Shown here one piece after another: positions 17,238 through 24,225 of a stretch of DNA of 64,000 nt. A program made the translations under genes and the position numbers. The notes below the pieces were generated by a model. The model saw only the letters and a program-made list of their open reading frames with translations. It was not told the origin of the DNA and searched no databases. Position 1 is the stretch's first letter, and each line of letters begins with the position of its first letter. The DNA is from Amycolatopsis sp. NBRC 101858 (lineage in GTDB: Bacteria > Actinomycetota > Actinomycetes > Mycobacteriales > Pseudonocardiaceae): NCBI RefSeq assembly GCF_030269325.1, contig NZ_BSTD01000007.1:558001-622000 (forward strand). The letters run 5' to 3'.

Positions 17238-17411
17238 TCAGCCGCGGTACCGGTGCACGTCACAAACGCAGTACATGAGCCGGCAGGCGAAGCACGCGGG
17301 CTTGTCGACGCACGTGATGCAGCGCCCGCAGTGCACCGGCTCGGTGTGCCGCGCGACGTCGTCGGGCCCGTAGCGTTCCCCGCAGTACAGGCACGGCGGC
17401 GGCTGGTCCAT
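17238..17411 (-). CDS. Small 57-residue cysteine-rich metal-binding protein
   Basis: It has nine cysteines (7, 10, 28, 31, 34, 40, 43, 48, 50) and three histidines in 57 residues, including CLYC, CGRCITC and CFAC. This is enough to bind two or three zinc ions or an iron-sulfur cluster. The ATG at 17411 has GGAGGTG at ideal spacing; an earlier in-frame start at 17468 would place coding inside a terminator-like hairpin. It follows the quinoprotein gene on the same strand. I do not recognise the family. Possible roles are a metal-responsive partner of the neighbouring regulator, a metal carrier for the dehydrogenase, or an electron carrier. Confidence 0.7.
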   Translation of the reverse strand: MDQPPPCLYCGERYGPDDVARHTEPVHCGRCITCVDKPACFACRLMYCVCDVHRYRG

Positions 17412-17429
17412 CACATCACCTCCGGTCCG

Positions 17430-17468
17430 GTGGCCGAGCCGTCGCCGGGACGACGACGGCTCGGCCAC
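17430..17468. terminator. Perfect 15-bp hairpin after the quinoprotein gene
   Basis: GTGGCCGAGCCGTCG (17430-17444) pairs perfectly with CGACGGCTCGGCCAC (17454-17468) around a 9-base loop. It lies 18 bp after the dehydrogenase stop and directly before the ribosome site of the cysteine-rich gene. No U-tract follows, which is common for actinobacterial terminators. It could terminate, attenuate or protect the dehydrogenase mRNA and so reduce expression of the small gene. Confidence 0.75.
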
Positions 17469-17486
17469 GTCAGCGGCGGTTTCCCG

Positions 17487-19169
17487 TCACAGGGAGAACA
17501 CGATCAGCGCGGCCCCGTGTCCCTGACCGGACATGCCGGGGACGATGCCCTCGAGCCAGCCACCCCAGCCGACCGGCACCGCGATGTACTGCTTGCCCTC
17601 GACGGTGTAGGTGCTCGGGCTGCTGTGGTGACCGCTGCCGCACTGGAAGCTCCAGAGCTTCTCCCCCGTTTCCGAGTGCAGCGCCAGGAACTCGCCCGCG
17701 GGCGTGCCGGCGAACACGACGTTCCCCGCGGTGCTGAGGGTCGACGCGGCCATCGGCATGCTGTTCAGCCGGTGGCGCCACTTCTCTTCACCGTGGGAGT
17801 CGAACGCGCTGACCGAGCCGGCCATGTTGTCGATGTCCACCTCGACGGCGGCACCCCAGTAGGGCATGCCCTCCTTGAACTCGCGACGCCGCCGGGTGGC
17901 GGTGGCGCCCACGTCGGCCACCGGGACGTAGAACAGGTCGTGGTCCGGGTTGTACGACGCGTGCGTCCATTCCTTCGCGCCGGCCGGGCCGGGGAAGAAG
18001 TGGCAGGGTTCGCCTTCCTTGTCCGGGTACTTCCGCGCGGTCACCTTGCCGTCGCGGGTGATGACGCCCCAGTCGATCCGGTCGACGAACGGCGTGACGT
18101 GCTGCAGCTCGCCGTCGGTGCGGTCGAGGACGAACATGTACCCGTTCTTGTCGAAGTGGGCCAGCAGCTTCTTGCCGTCCCGCTCGAACAGGGTCATCTC
18201 CATCGTGGAGTCGTAGTCCCACAGGTCGTGCGGGGTGAACTGGTAGTGCCACTTGATCTCGCCCGTGTCGACGTCCAGCGCGACCACGCTGTCGGTGTAG
18301 AGGTTGTCGCCCTCGCGGACCTCGCCGTCGAAGTCCGGCGCCGGGTTCCCGGTGCCCGCGTAGTAGAGGTTCAGCTCCGGGTCGAAGCTGCCGGTGACCC
18401 AGTGGTTCGCGCCGCCGCGCTGCCAGGCCTGGCCGTCGGCGGGCCAGGTCTCCGAACCGGGCTCCCCCGGCTTCGGCACGGTGTAGGTGCGCCAGCGCTG
18501 CTCGCCGGTTTCGAGGTCCCAGCAGTCGATGTGGCCGCGGACGCCGTACTCGCCGCCGGAGGAGCCGGTGATGAGCGTGTCCTTGATGACCAGCGGCGCG
18601 ATCGTGGCGCTCTCGCCCGCCCGCACGTCGCCGATGGCCTTCTGCCAGACCTTCCGCCCGGTGGTGGCGTCGAGCGCGACCAGCTGGGCGTTCTGGGTCA
18701 CCATGTAGACCTTGCCGTTCGCCACCGCGCAGCCGCGGTTGACGTTGGCGCAGCACAGGGTCACGTCGATCGGGATCGCGTGCTTGTACCGCCACAGCTG
18801 CTCGCCGCTCTTCGCGTCGAGCGCCCAGAGCCAGCCGTCCCAGCCGGTGACGAACATGACGCCGTCGACGACCAGCGGGCAGGCCTCGAACGCGTACGTC
18901 GAGGTGGAGGCGATCATGCCGCTCGCGCTCGCCTGGAAGATCCAGGCCACCTTCAGATCCTTGACGTTCCCGGCGTTGACCTGGTCGAGCAGGCTGTGCC
19001 GCTTGCCGTCGTAGTCGCCGTAGTAGGTGATCCAGTTGTGGGATTCGCCGCGTGCCTGCAGGATGCGCTCGTAGCCGAGGCCGCGCGTCACGTCCGGCGC
19101 GCTGTGCGGCAGGTTGGACAGCTTGCTGTGGTCGAACGCCTTGCCGGCGTCGACGTATTCGAGTGTCAT
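17487..19169 (-). CDS. PQQ-dependent alcohol dehydrogenase with lanthanide-type metal site
   Basis: A 560-residue eight-bladed quinoprotein related to methanol/ethanol dehydrogenases. Family residues are in place: vicinal cysteines C139-C140, metal ligands E207 (GGEYGVRG) and N275 (AGTGNPAP), and catalytic D318 in HDLWDYDS. Residue 320, two after the catalytic Asp, is Asp; this is the XoxF/PedH feature that coordinates a lanthanide, whereas calcium enzymes such as MxaF carry Ala there. No signal peptide, lipobox, twin-arginine motif or haem-c CxxCH domain is visible, although relatives are periplasmic. The ATG at 19169 has AGGAG upstream, so the start looks right. It is 16 bp downstream of the cupredoxin-like gene and probably cotranscribed with it. 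Confidence 0.9.
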   Translation of the reverse strand: MTLEYVDAGKAFDHSKLSNLPHSAPDVTRGLGYERILQARGESHNWITYYGDYDGKRHSLLDQVNAGNVKDLKVAWIFQASASGMIASTSTYAFEACPLVVDGVMFVTGWDGWLWALDAKSGEQLWRYKHAIPIDVTLCCANVNRGCAVANGKVYMVTQNAQLVALDATTGRKVWQKAIGDVRAGESATIAPLVIKDTLITGSSGGEYGVRGHIDCWDLETGEQRWRTYTVPKPGEPGSETWPADGQAWQRGGANHWVTGSFDPELNLYYAGTGNPAPDFDGEVREGDNLYTDSVVALDVDTGEIKWHYQFTPHDLWDYDSTMEMTLFERDGKKLLAHFDKNGYMFVLDRTDGELQHVTPFVDRIDWGVITRDGKVTARKYPDKEGEPCHFFPGPAGAKEWTHASYNPDHDLFYVPVADVGATATRRRREFKEGMPYWGAAVEVDIDNMAGSVSAFDSHGEEKWRHRLNSMPMAASTLSTAGNVVFAGTPAGEFLALHSETGEKLWSFQCGSGHHSSPSTYTVEGKQYIAVPVGWGGWLEGIVPGMSGQGHGAALIVFSL

Positions 19170-19185
19170 GGTGTCTCCTGCCTTT

Positions 19186-19641
19186 CTACGGCCGCGGCTG
19201 GGCGGGTCGGTCGAGCTTGGCTTCCGGCGGCACTTCGCCGGTCACGACGATGGCGGCGGTCAGGCCCCGGCCCTCGTCGTTGCCGGCCGGCGAGCCGTAC
19301 CAGTAGCAGCCGGGACCGTCCAGTTCGAGGGTCGCGGTGCCCTTCGAGTGGTTCAGCAGTCCGATGAACTGCCGGTCCCCGTTGCTGGGCAGCAGGCAGG
19401 CGTGGGTGTTCTTGTCGTCGTTGATGATCGTCAGTTCGAGGACGCCGGAGTGCGGCATGATCAGCACCCCCGGTTCCCACGCCATCGCGTCCTCCCGGAT
19501 CCGGATGGTCGCTTCCATCGTCCCGTCGGCACGCTCGGTCGCCTTGGCGATCGTGCCGGACCCGAGCACGGCACCGATGGTCGCCTTGTTCTGTCCGCGC
19601 AGTTCGGCCAGGAGGTCTTCTCGTTCCTGGGTAGTCGTCAT
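19186..19641 (-). CDS. Cupredoxin-fold protein with remodelled metal site
   Basis: A 151-residue protein with a central beta-rich domain whose pattern resembles blue-copper folds: MPHSGVLELTIINDD, then NTHACLLPSNGD, and a final GCYWYGSPAGNDEGRGL before the last strand. A type 1 copper site normally has Cys, then His, then Met in that last loop; here the His position reads Asn and the Met position Gly, so ordinary copper binding is doubtful. No signal peptide is seen. It is the first gene of the dehydrogenase operon. It may be an electron acceptor, a structural partner, or a metal chaperone for the dehydrogenase (inference). The ATG at 19641 has GGAGG and GAGG upstream. Confidence 0.7.
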   Translation of the reverse strand: MTTTQEREDLLAELRGQNKATIGAVLGSGTIAKATERADGTMEATIRIREDAMAWEPGVLIMPHSGVLELTIINDDKNTHACLLPSNGDRQFIGLLNHSKGTATLELDGPGCYWYGSPAGNDEGRGLTAAIVVTGEVPPEAKLDRPAQPRP

Positions 19642-19778
19642 CGGACCTCGCCTCCAGGTGCTGGTTCGCACTCTTGTTGTCCTGCAACGCGTCCGGACTC
19701 TACCGCCGGGGACGCCGGCCCGATATCCGTTGCCACAGAACAGCCGTGGTCCACCGTTCGCCCGGCGAGAGGTACCGT

Positions 19779-21986
19779 TCAGCGCAGGTCGAACCGGTCG
19801 AGCTCCATGACCTTCACCCAGGCGCCGACGAAGTCCCGGACGAACTTCCCGCCCGCATCCGCGCTCGCGTAGACCTCCGAAAGCGCTCTCAGCTCGGAGT
19901 GCGCACCGAAGAGGAGATCGACCCGGCTCGCGGTCCACTTCACCTCCCCGTTTCTCCGGCCTTCGTAGCTCGCCGTCCAGCGGCGTCCGTCGCCTTTCGG
20001 CACCCAATCCGTGGCCATGTCCAGCAGGTTGACGAAGAAGTCGTTCGTCAACGACCCCGGCGCCGCGGTCAGCACTCCCACCGGAGAACCCCCGTGGGTG
20101 GCACCGAGCACCCGCAGCCCGCCGACCAGCACGGTCATCTCGGGCGCGCTCAGGTTCAGCAGGCTCGCCCGCTCGACCAGCAGGTGCTCCGGAGGCATCC
20201 GGACGCCGTCGCCCAGGTAGTTCCGGAAGCCGTCCGCCCGCGGCCGCAACGCGCCGAACGACTCGACGTCGGTCCAGTCCGGGGTCGCGTCGGTGCGCCC
20301 GGGCCGGAACGGAACGCCGGCCTCGTGGCCACCGGCCGCGGCGGCGTGCTCCACCGCGGCACACCCGCCGAGCACGATCAAGTCGGCCATCGAAATCCGT
20401 TTGCCGCCTTGCTGGGATGCGTTGAAGCGCTCCTGGATCGCTTCCAGCGCGGGCAGGACGACGTTCAGCTGCCCGGGTTCGTTGACCGGCCAGCCGCGCT
20501 GCGGTTCGAGCCGGATCCGCGCGCCGTTGGCCCCGCCGCGCTTGTCGCTGTGGCGGTAGGTCGAAGCCGATGCCCACGCCGTGGCCACGAGCTGCGCGAC
20601 CGTCAGGCCGGAGCCGAGGATCTCGCGCTTGAGGGCGGTGATGTCGCCGGCGTCGACCAGTTCGTGGTCCACCACCGGCACCGGGTCCTGCCAGAGCAGC
20701 CGTTCGGCCGGGACGAGCGGGCCCAGGTACCGCTCGATCGGGCCCATGTCGAGGTGCGTCAGCTTGAACCAGGCCCGCGCGAACGCGTCCTCGAACTGGT
20801 CCGGGTGCTCCAGGAACCGCCGCGAAATCGCCGCGTAGACCGGATCCTCCTGCAACGAGAGGTCCGTGGTGAGCATGACCGGGTGGTGTTTCGTGTCCGG
20901 GTCGAAGGGGTCCGGCACGGTGCCTTCACCCCGGCCGTCGCTCGGGATCCACTGCCACAGCCCCGCCGGGCTGAGCTCGACGTCCCATTTGTACTCGAAG
21001 AGCGTCTCGAAGAACGTGTGGTCCCACTCGACGGGCGTGCGCGTCCACATCCCCTCCAGTCCGCTGGTGACCGTGTCCGCCGCGATGCCGCTGCCGTGCC
21101 CGCCGCGCCAGCCCAGGCCCTGCGCGGTGACCGGCGCGGCCTCGGGTTCGGGACCGCAGACGACGTTCGGGTCCGCCGGGCCGTGGGTCTTGCCGAAGGT
21201 GTGCCCGCCCGCGATGAGCGCCACCGTTTCCTCGTCGCCCAGCCCCATCCGCTTGAACGTCTCCCGGATGTCGCGGGCCGCGAGCCGCGGGTCGGGGTTG
21301 GTGGCCGGGCCCTGCGGGTCGACGTAGATCAGCCCCATCTCGGTGGCCGCCAGCGGCTCGTCGAGATCGCGCAGGCCGCTGTAGCGCTCTTCGGCCAGCC
21401 ACTTGCGTTCCGGGCCCCAGTACGTCTCGTCGGGCTCCCACACCTCGGCCCGGCCGCCGCCGAACCCGAACGTCCGGAAGCCCATCGACTCCAGGGCCCG
21501 GTTGCCCGCGAAGACCATCAGGTCCGCCCAGGAGATCCGGCGCCCGTACTTCTGTTTCACCGGCCACAGCAGCCGGCGTGCCTTGTCCAGGTTGCGGTTG
21601 TCCGGCCAGCTGTTCACCGGGGCGAAGCGCTGCATCCCGGCACTGGCACCGCCCCGGCCGTCGCTGACGCGGTAGGTGCCCGCGGCGTGCCAGGCCATCC
21701 GCAGCACGAGCGGGCCGTAGTGGCCGAATTCGGCGGGCCACCAGTCCTGTGACGTCGTCAGCACCTCGTCGACGTCCCGAGCCAGTGCGTCGAGATCCAG
21801 CGTCGCGAACTGCGCGGCGTAGTCGAAGTCCGCGCCCAGCGGGTCGATTTCGTTCCCGCGCAACGCTTTCAGGTCGACCCGGTGCGGCCACCGGTCGCCG
21901 ATCCGGTTCCGCCGCCGGGCCGGCCGGCGCTCGCCCAGGACCTGGTCGTAGGTGCGGTAGACGTGGGTGTCGGGATTCTCGGGCAT
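19779..21986 (-). CDS. katG: Catalase-peroxidase KatG
   Basis: A 735-residue bifunctional haem enzyme that destroys hydrogen peroxide by catalase and peroxidase chemistry. Distal residues R96, W99 and H100 (RMAWHAAGTYR), proximal H262 (AGGHTFGKTHG), and the Trp99-Tyr221-Met247 adduct needed for catalase activity are all present. Length and two-domain layout are normal for the family. It is cytoplasmic. It lies between the MntP-type transporter (23 bp upstream) and the dehydrogenase operon, so it probably handles peroxide arising from PQQ redox cycling or from the PqqC oxidase step (inference). Confidence 0.97.
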   Translation of the reverse strand: MPENPDTHVYRTYDQVLGERRPARRRNRIGDRWPHRVDLKALRGNEIDPLGADFDYAAQFATLDLDALARDVDEVLTTSQDWWPAEFGHYGPLVLRMAWHAAGTYRVSDGRGGASAGMQRFAPVNSWPDNRNLDKARRLLWPVKQKYGRRISWADLMVFAGNRALESMGFRTFGFGGGRAEVWEPDETYWGPERKWLAEERYSGLRDLDEPLAATEMGLIYVDPQGPATNPDPRLAARDIRETFKRMGLGDEETVALIAGGHTFGKTHGPADPNVVCGPEPEAAPVTAQGLGWRGGHGSGIAADTVTSGLEGMWTRTPVEWDHTFFETLFEYKWDVELSPAGLWQWIPSDGRGEGTVPDPFDPDTKHHPVMLTTDLSLQEDPVYAAISRRFLEHPDQFEDAFARAWFKLTHLDMGPIERYLGPLVPAERLLWQDPVPVVDHELVDAGDITALKREILGSGLTVAQLVATAWASASTYRHSDKRGGANGARIRLEPQRGWPVNEPGQLNVVLPALEAIQERFNASQQGGKRISMADLIVLGGCAAVEHAAAAGGHEAGVPFRPGRTDATPDWTDVESFGALRPRADGFRNYLGDGVRMPPEHLLVERASLLNLSAPEMTVLVGGLRVLGATHGGSPVGVLTAAPGSLTNDFFVNLLDMATDWVPKGDGRRWTASYEGRRNGEVKWTASRVDLLFGAHSELRALSEVYASADAGGKFVRDFVGAWVKVMELDRFDLR

Positions 21987-22009
21987 CCGGTGTCCTCGTC
22001 ACCCGCGGT

Positions 22010-22558
22010 TCAGCCGAACACCAGGGGCAGCAGGATCGCCGCGCCCAGCAGCGAAATCCCGCTGAACAGGTCGGACCGGACCCGGACGACCCTGGCGGCC
22101 ATCCGCCCCACGTACAGGCCGGCGAACGACATCACCACGGTCATGGCGCCGAAGACCAGCATCGGGACCACGAGGGAGAACCCGGCGATGCCCAGGCCGG
22201 CGCCGGCGATGAAGTTGTCGATGGTCAGCGAAAGCGGCATCCCGAAGAGCGTCACCCAAGGGTGGTCCATGTCTTCCGGCTCCGGGTTCCGGATCGCCCC
22301 GACGATGAAGTAGACCCCGTACAACCCCAGCGCGGCCGCGCCGATGTACTCCGCCGAGTCACCGAGGAAGTCGCCCAGGTACCGGCCGAGGAATCCGCCG
22401 AGCAGCGGCCCCACGGCGTCCCACACCCCGAAGACGAGCGCCACCTGCACGGCGCGCCGCCAGCCGAACGGGATGGTGCCGATGGCGATCGACGAACGGA
22501 AGTTGTCGAGGCTGAGGCCGAAGGCGAGGGCGATCAGCGGAAGGAATTCAAGCGTCAC
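22010..22558 (-). CDS. MntP-type cation efflux protein (DUF204 family)
   Basis: A 182-residue membrane protein of six helices arranged as two repeats. Each repeat has an acidic motif: GLSLDNF near the start and SLTIDNFIAG in the middle, as in the manganese exporter MntP. The GTG at 22558 has GAGG eight bases upstream and is preferred over the GTG/ATG-like start at 22594. Known relatives export Mn(II). Its place directly before katG and beside a lanthanide-type dehydrogenase suggests metal homeostasis for this locus. Whether it moves Mn or a trivalent lanthanide cannot be told. No yybP-ykoY riboswitch was recognised upstream. Confidence 0.75.
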   Translation of the reverse strand: MTLEFLPLIALAFGLSLDNFRSSIAIGTIPFGWRRAVQVALVFGVWDAVGPLLGGFLGRYLGDFLGDSAEYIGAAALGLYGVYFIVGAIRNPEPEDMDHPWVTLFGMPLSLTIDNFIAGAGLGIAGFSLVVPMLVFGAMTVVMSFAGLYVGRMAARVVRVRSDLFSGISLLGAAILLPLVFG

Positions 22559-22647
22559 TCGAACCACCTCGGGACAGTGATCAGGGTGGCGCAAGGCCCC
22601 GGCCCGGTCGGGTTCCGGGGTCCTGCGCCGACGCGGGGACTCGGCTG

Positions 22648-22722
22648 TCAGTCCCGGTAGAAGTAACCGGTGACCTCAGCGCACACCTCGACGATCGTGT
22701 ACTCCGGGGTTTCCCACTTCAT
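22648..22722 (-). CDS. pqqA: PQQ precursor peptide PqqA
   Basis: A 24-residue peptide missed by gene callers. It begins MKWETPEY, and its core is EVCAEVTGYFY: E16 and Y20 have the Glu-x3-Tyr spacing that PqqE joins with a carbon-carbon bond. A GGAGGAAG ribosome site is 3-9 bases upstream. The whole PQQ carbon skeleton comes from these two residues. It sits 121 bp after pqqE rather than first in the operon, the usual order, so it may have its own promoter and be made in excess. Cys14 two before the Glu is unusual. Confidence 0.93.
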   Translation of the reverse strand: MKWETPEYTIVEVCAEVTGYFYRD

Positions 22723-22843
22723 GTCTTCCTCCTATTTCGCGGACATCGAAGAGCATCTTGGATGTGCCGGAGGCGCTACAACCGATCTTGGACCAGCGGT
22801 CGGCAACCGGTGCCGAACGGTGCCCCGGAACCCACGAGTGGGA
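22723..22843. promoter_or_regulatory. Leader of pqqA
   Basis: A 121-bp gap between the pqqE stop and pqqA. A short perfect hairpin (CCCAC-GA-GTGGG, 22831-22842) directly follows pqqE and could end most pqqCDE transcripts. The rest is long enough for a promoter, with no clear -35/-10 pair by eye. Confidence 0.3.
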
Positions 22844-23953
22844 CTACCCTTCGCGCGCCGGAACCGTCGGTCTGCGGTGGACGAGGTCTCCGCCGGCCGC
22901 CGCATCTTCATCGTTGGCCCGGACGAGGGCGTCCTGCACCAGGTGGTGGTCCGGCGAGTGCCGGCACACCGGGTCGGTGCGTCCCGCGTCGCCGGTCAGC
23001 GCGAAGGCCTGGCACCGGCAGCCGCCGAAGTCCAGCTCCTTGCGCGGGCAGCTTCGGCACGGGTCGGGCATCCAGTCCGTGCCGCGGAACGCCTCGAACG
23101 CCTCGGACTCCGCCCAGATCCACGCGAGGTCGTGCGCGCGCACCGAAGGGAACTCCATCGTCGTGATCTCCGCGGCCACCGGGCAGGGGTAGACCGTGCC
23201 GTCCGGGGCGACGGTCAGCGCCGTGCGCGCCCAGCCGCCCATGCACGGCTTGGGGTAGGTCTCGTAGTAGTCCGGGAGGATCCACAGCAGCTCCAGCTGC
23301 TCGGCCAGCTCGGCCTTCCGGCGTGCGTAGACGCCGACGGCCTCGTCCAGCTGGGCCTTGCTCGGCATCAGCCGTTCCCGGTTGCGCAGCGCCCAGCCGT
23401 AGTACTGGGTGTTGGCGAGCTCCAGCCGTTCGGCGCCCCACTTCACGCAGACGTCGATGATCGCGTCGAGCCGATCCAGGTTCAGCCGGTGCAGGACCAC
23501 GTTCATGTTCAGCGGCAGCCCGGCGTCGCGGATGATGCGCGCGGCCGCCTCCTTGCGGTCGAAGCGCTTGCTCGCCGCGATCAGGTCCGTCGCCTCGGCG
23601 GCGTCGCCCTGGATGCTCAGCTGAGCGCTGTTGAGCCCGGCCGCGACGAGCGATTCCGCCCGGCGCTCGGTGAGGCCGAGGCCGCTGGTGATCAGGTTCG
23701 TGTACAGGCCGAGGCGGCGGCACTCGGCGACCAGCGTCTCCAGATCCCCGCGGACGAGGGGTTCCCCGCCCGAAAAGTGGACCTGCAGGACACCGAGCCC
23801 GGCCGCCTCGCCGAGCACCCGCAGCCAGTGCTCGGTGGCGAGCTCGTCCTGCCGGTCGAGCAGCGCCAACGGATTCGAGCAGTAGACGCAGTGCAACGGG
23901 CACCGGTGGGTGACCTCGGCCAGCAGGCCGTAGGGCGGCGGCGGGCCGCTCAC
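22844..23953 (-). CDS. pqqE: PqqE, radical SAM PqqA cross-linking enzyme
   Basis: A 369-residue radical SAM/SPASM protein. The SAM cluster motif C18-x3-C22-x2-C25 (RCPLHCVYC) is present, followed by HFSGGEPLVR. The C-terminal SPASM cysteines lie in CMGGW, CPVAAE, CRSCPRKELDFGGCRC and VCRHS, for the auxiliary clusters. It forms the Glu-Tyr carbon-carbon bond in PqqA while PqqD holds the peptide. The GTG start overlaps the pqqD stop (GTGA at 23950-23953). Size and motifs are normal for the family. Confidence 0.95.
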   Translation of the reverse strand: MSGPPPPYGLLAEVTHRCPLHCVYCSNPLALLDRQDELATEHWLRVLGEAAGLGVLQVHFSGGEPLVRGDLETLVAECRRLGLYTNLITSGLGLTERRAESLVAAGLNSAQLSIQGDAAEATDLIAASKRFDRKEAAARIIRDAGLPLNMNVVLHRLNLDRLDAIIDVCVKWGAERLELANTQYYGWALRNRERLMPSKAQLDEAVGVYARRKAELAEQLELLWILPDYYETYPKPCMGGWARTALTVAPDGTVYPCPVAAEITTMEFPSVRAHDLAWIWAESEAFEAFRGTDWMPDPCRSCPRKELDFGGCRCQAFALTGDAGRTDPVCRHSPDHHLVQDALVRANDEDAAAGGDLVHRRPTVPAREG

Positions 23954-24225
23954 TTGACCACCACCCAGCCCCGGCCGCTGGCGTCCTGGAGGAACGCCAT
24001 GACGTCGTTCGTGAGATCGGTCGCCTCGAAGTCGTGCTCGAGCCGCTCGACCAGCTGCCGCACGGTCCGGCTGCCGTCGCAGAGCCCCAGGATCGCCGCG
24101 CCGGACTTGTTCAGGAGCACGACCCGTTCCGGCAGCAGGAGCAGTTCCACGTCCCGGACGCTGTCGTGCTTGAGCATCGCCTTGGTCGCCAGCCGGGGAG
24201 TGGCGGTCAGGTCGTCGCTGTCCAT
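23950..24225 (-). CDS. pqqD: PqqD, peptide chaperone
   Basis: A 91-residue winged-helix RiPP recognition element that binds PqqA and presents it to PqqE. The typical LLLPERVVLLNKSGAAILGL strand-helix pattern is present, and the length is normal. The ATG at 24225 shares one base with the pqqC stop, and the gene's own stop overlaps pqqE, so the three genes are tightly coupled. In some species PqqD is fused to PqqC; here they are separate but adjacent. Confidence 0.95.
   Translation of the reverse strand: MDSDDLTATPRLATKAMLKHDSVRDVELLLLPERVVLLNKSGAAILGLCDGSRTVRQLVERLEHDFEATDLTNDVMAFLQDASGRGWVVVK

Noticed and set aside
19642..19778. LytTR binding repeats before the dehydrogenase operon
   Set aside because: GTTGTCCTGCAAC near 19676 is a short inverted repeat, but no tandem pair typical of LytTR sites is clear.
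22559..22647. Mn riboswitch (yybP-ykoY type) before the MntP-type gene
   Set aside because: Only about 90 bases available and no recognisable conserved loops.
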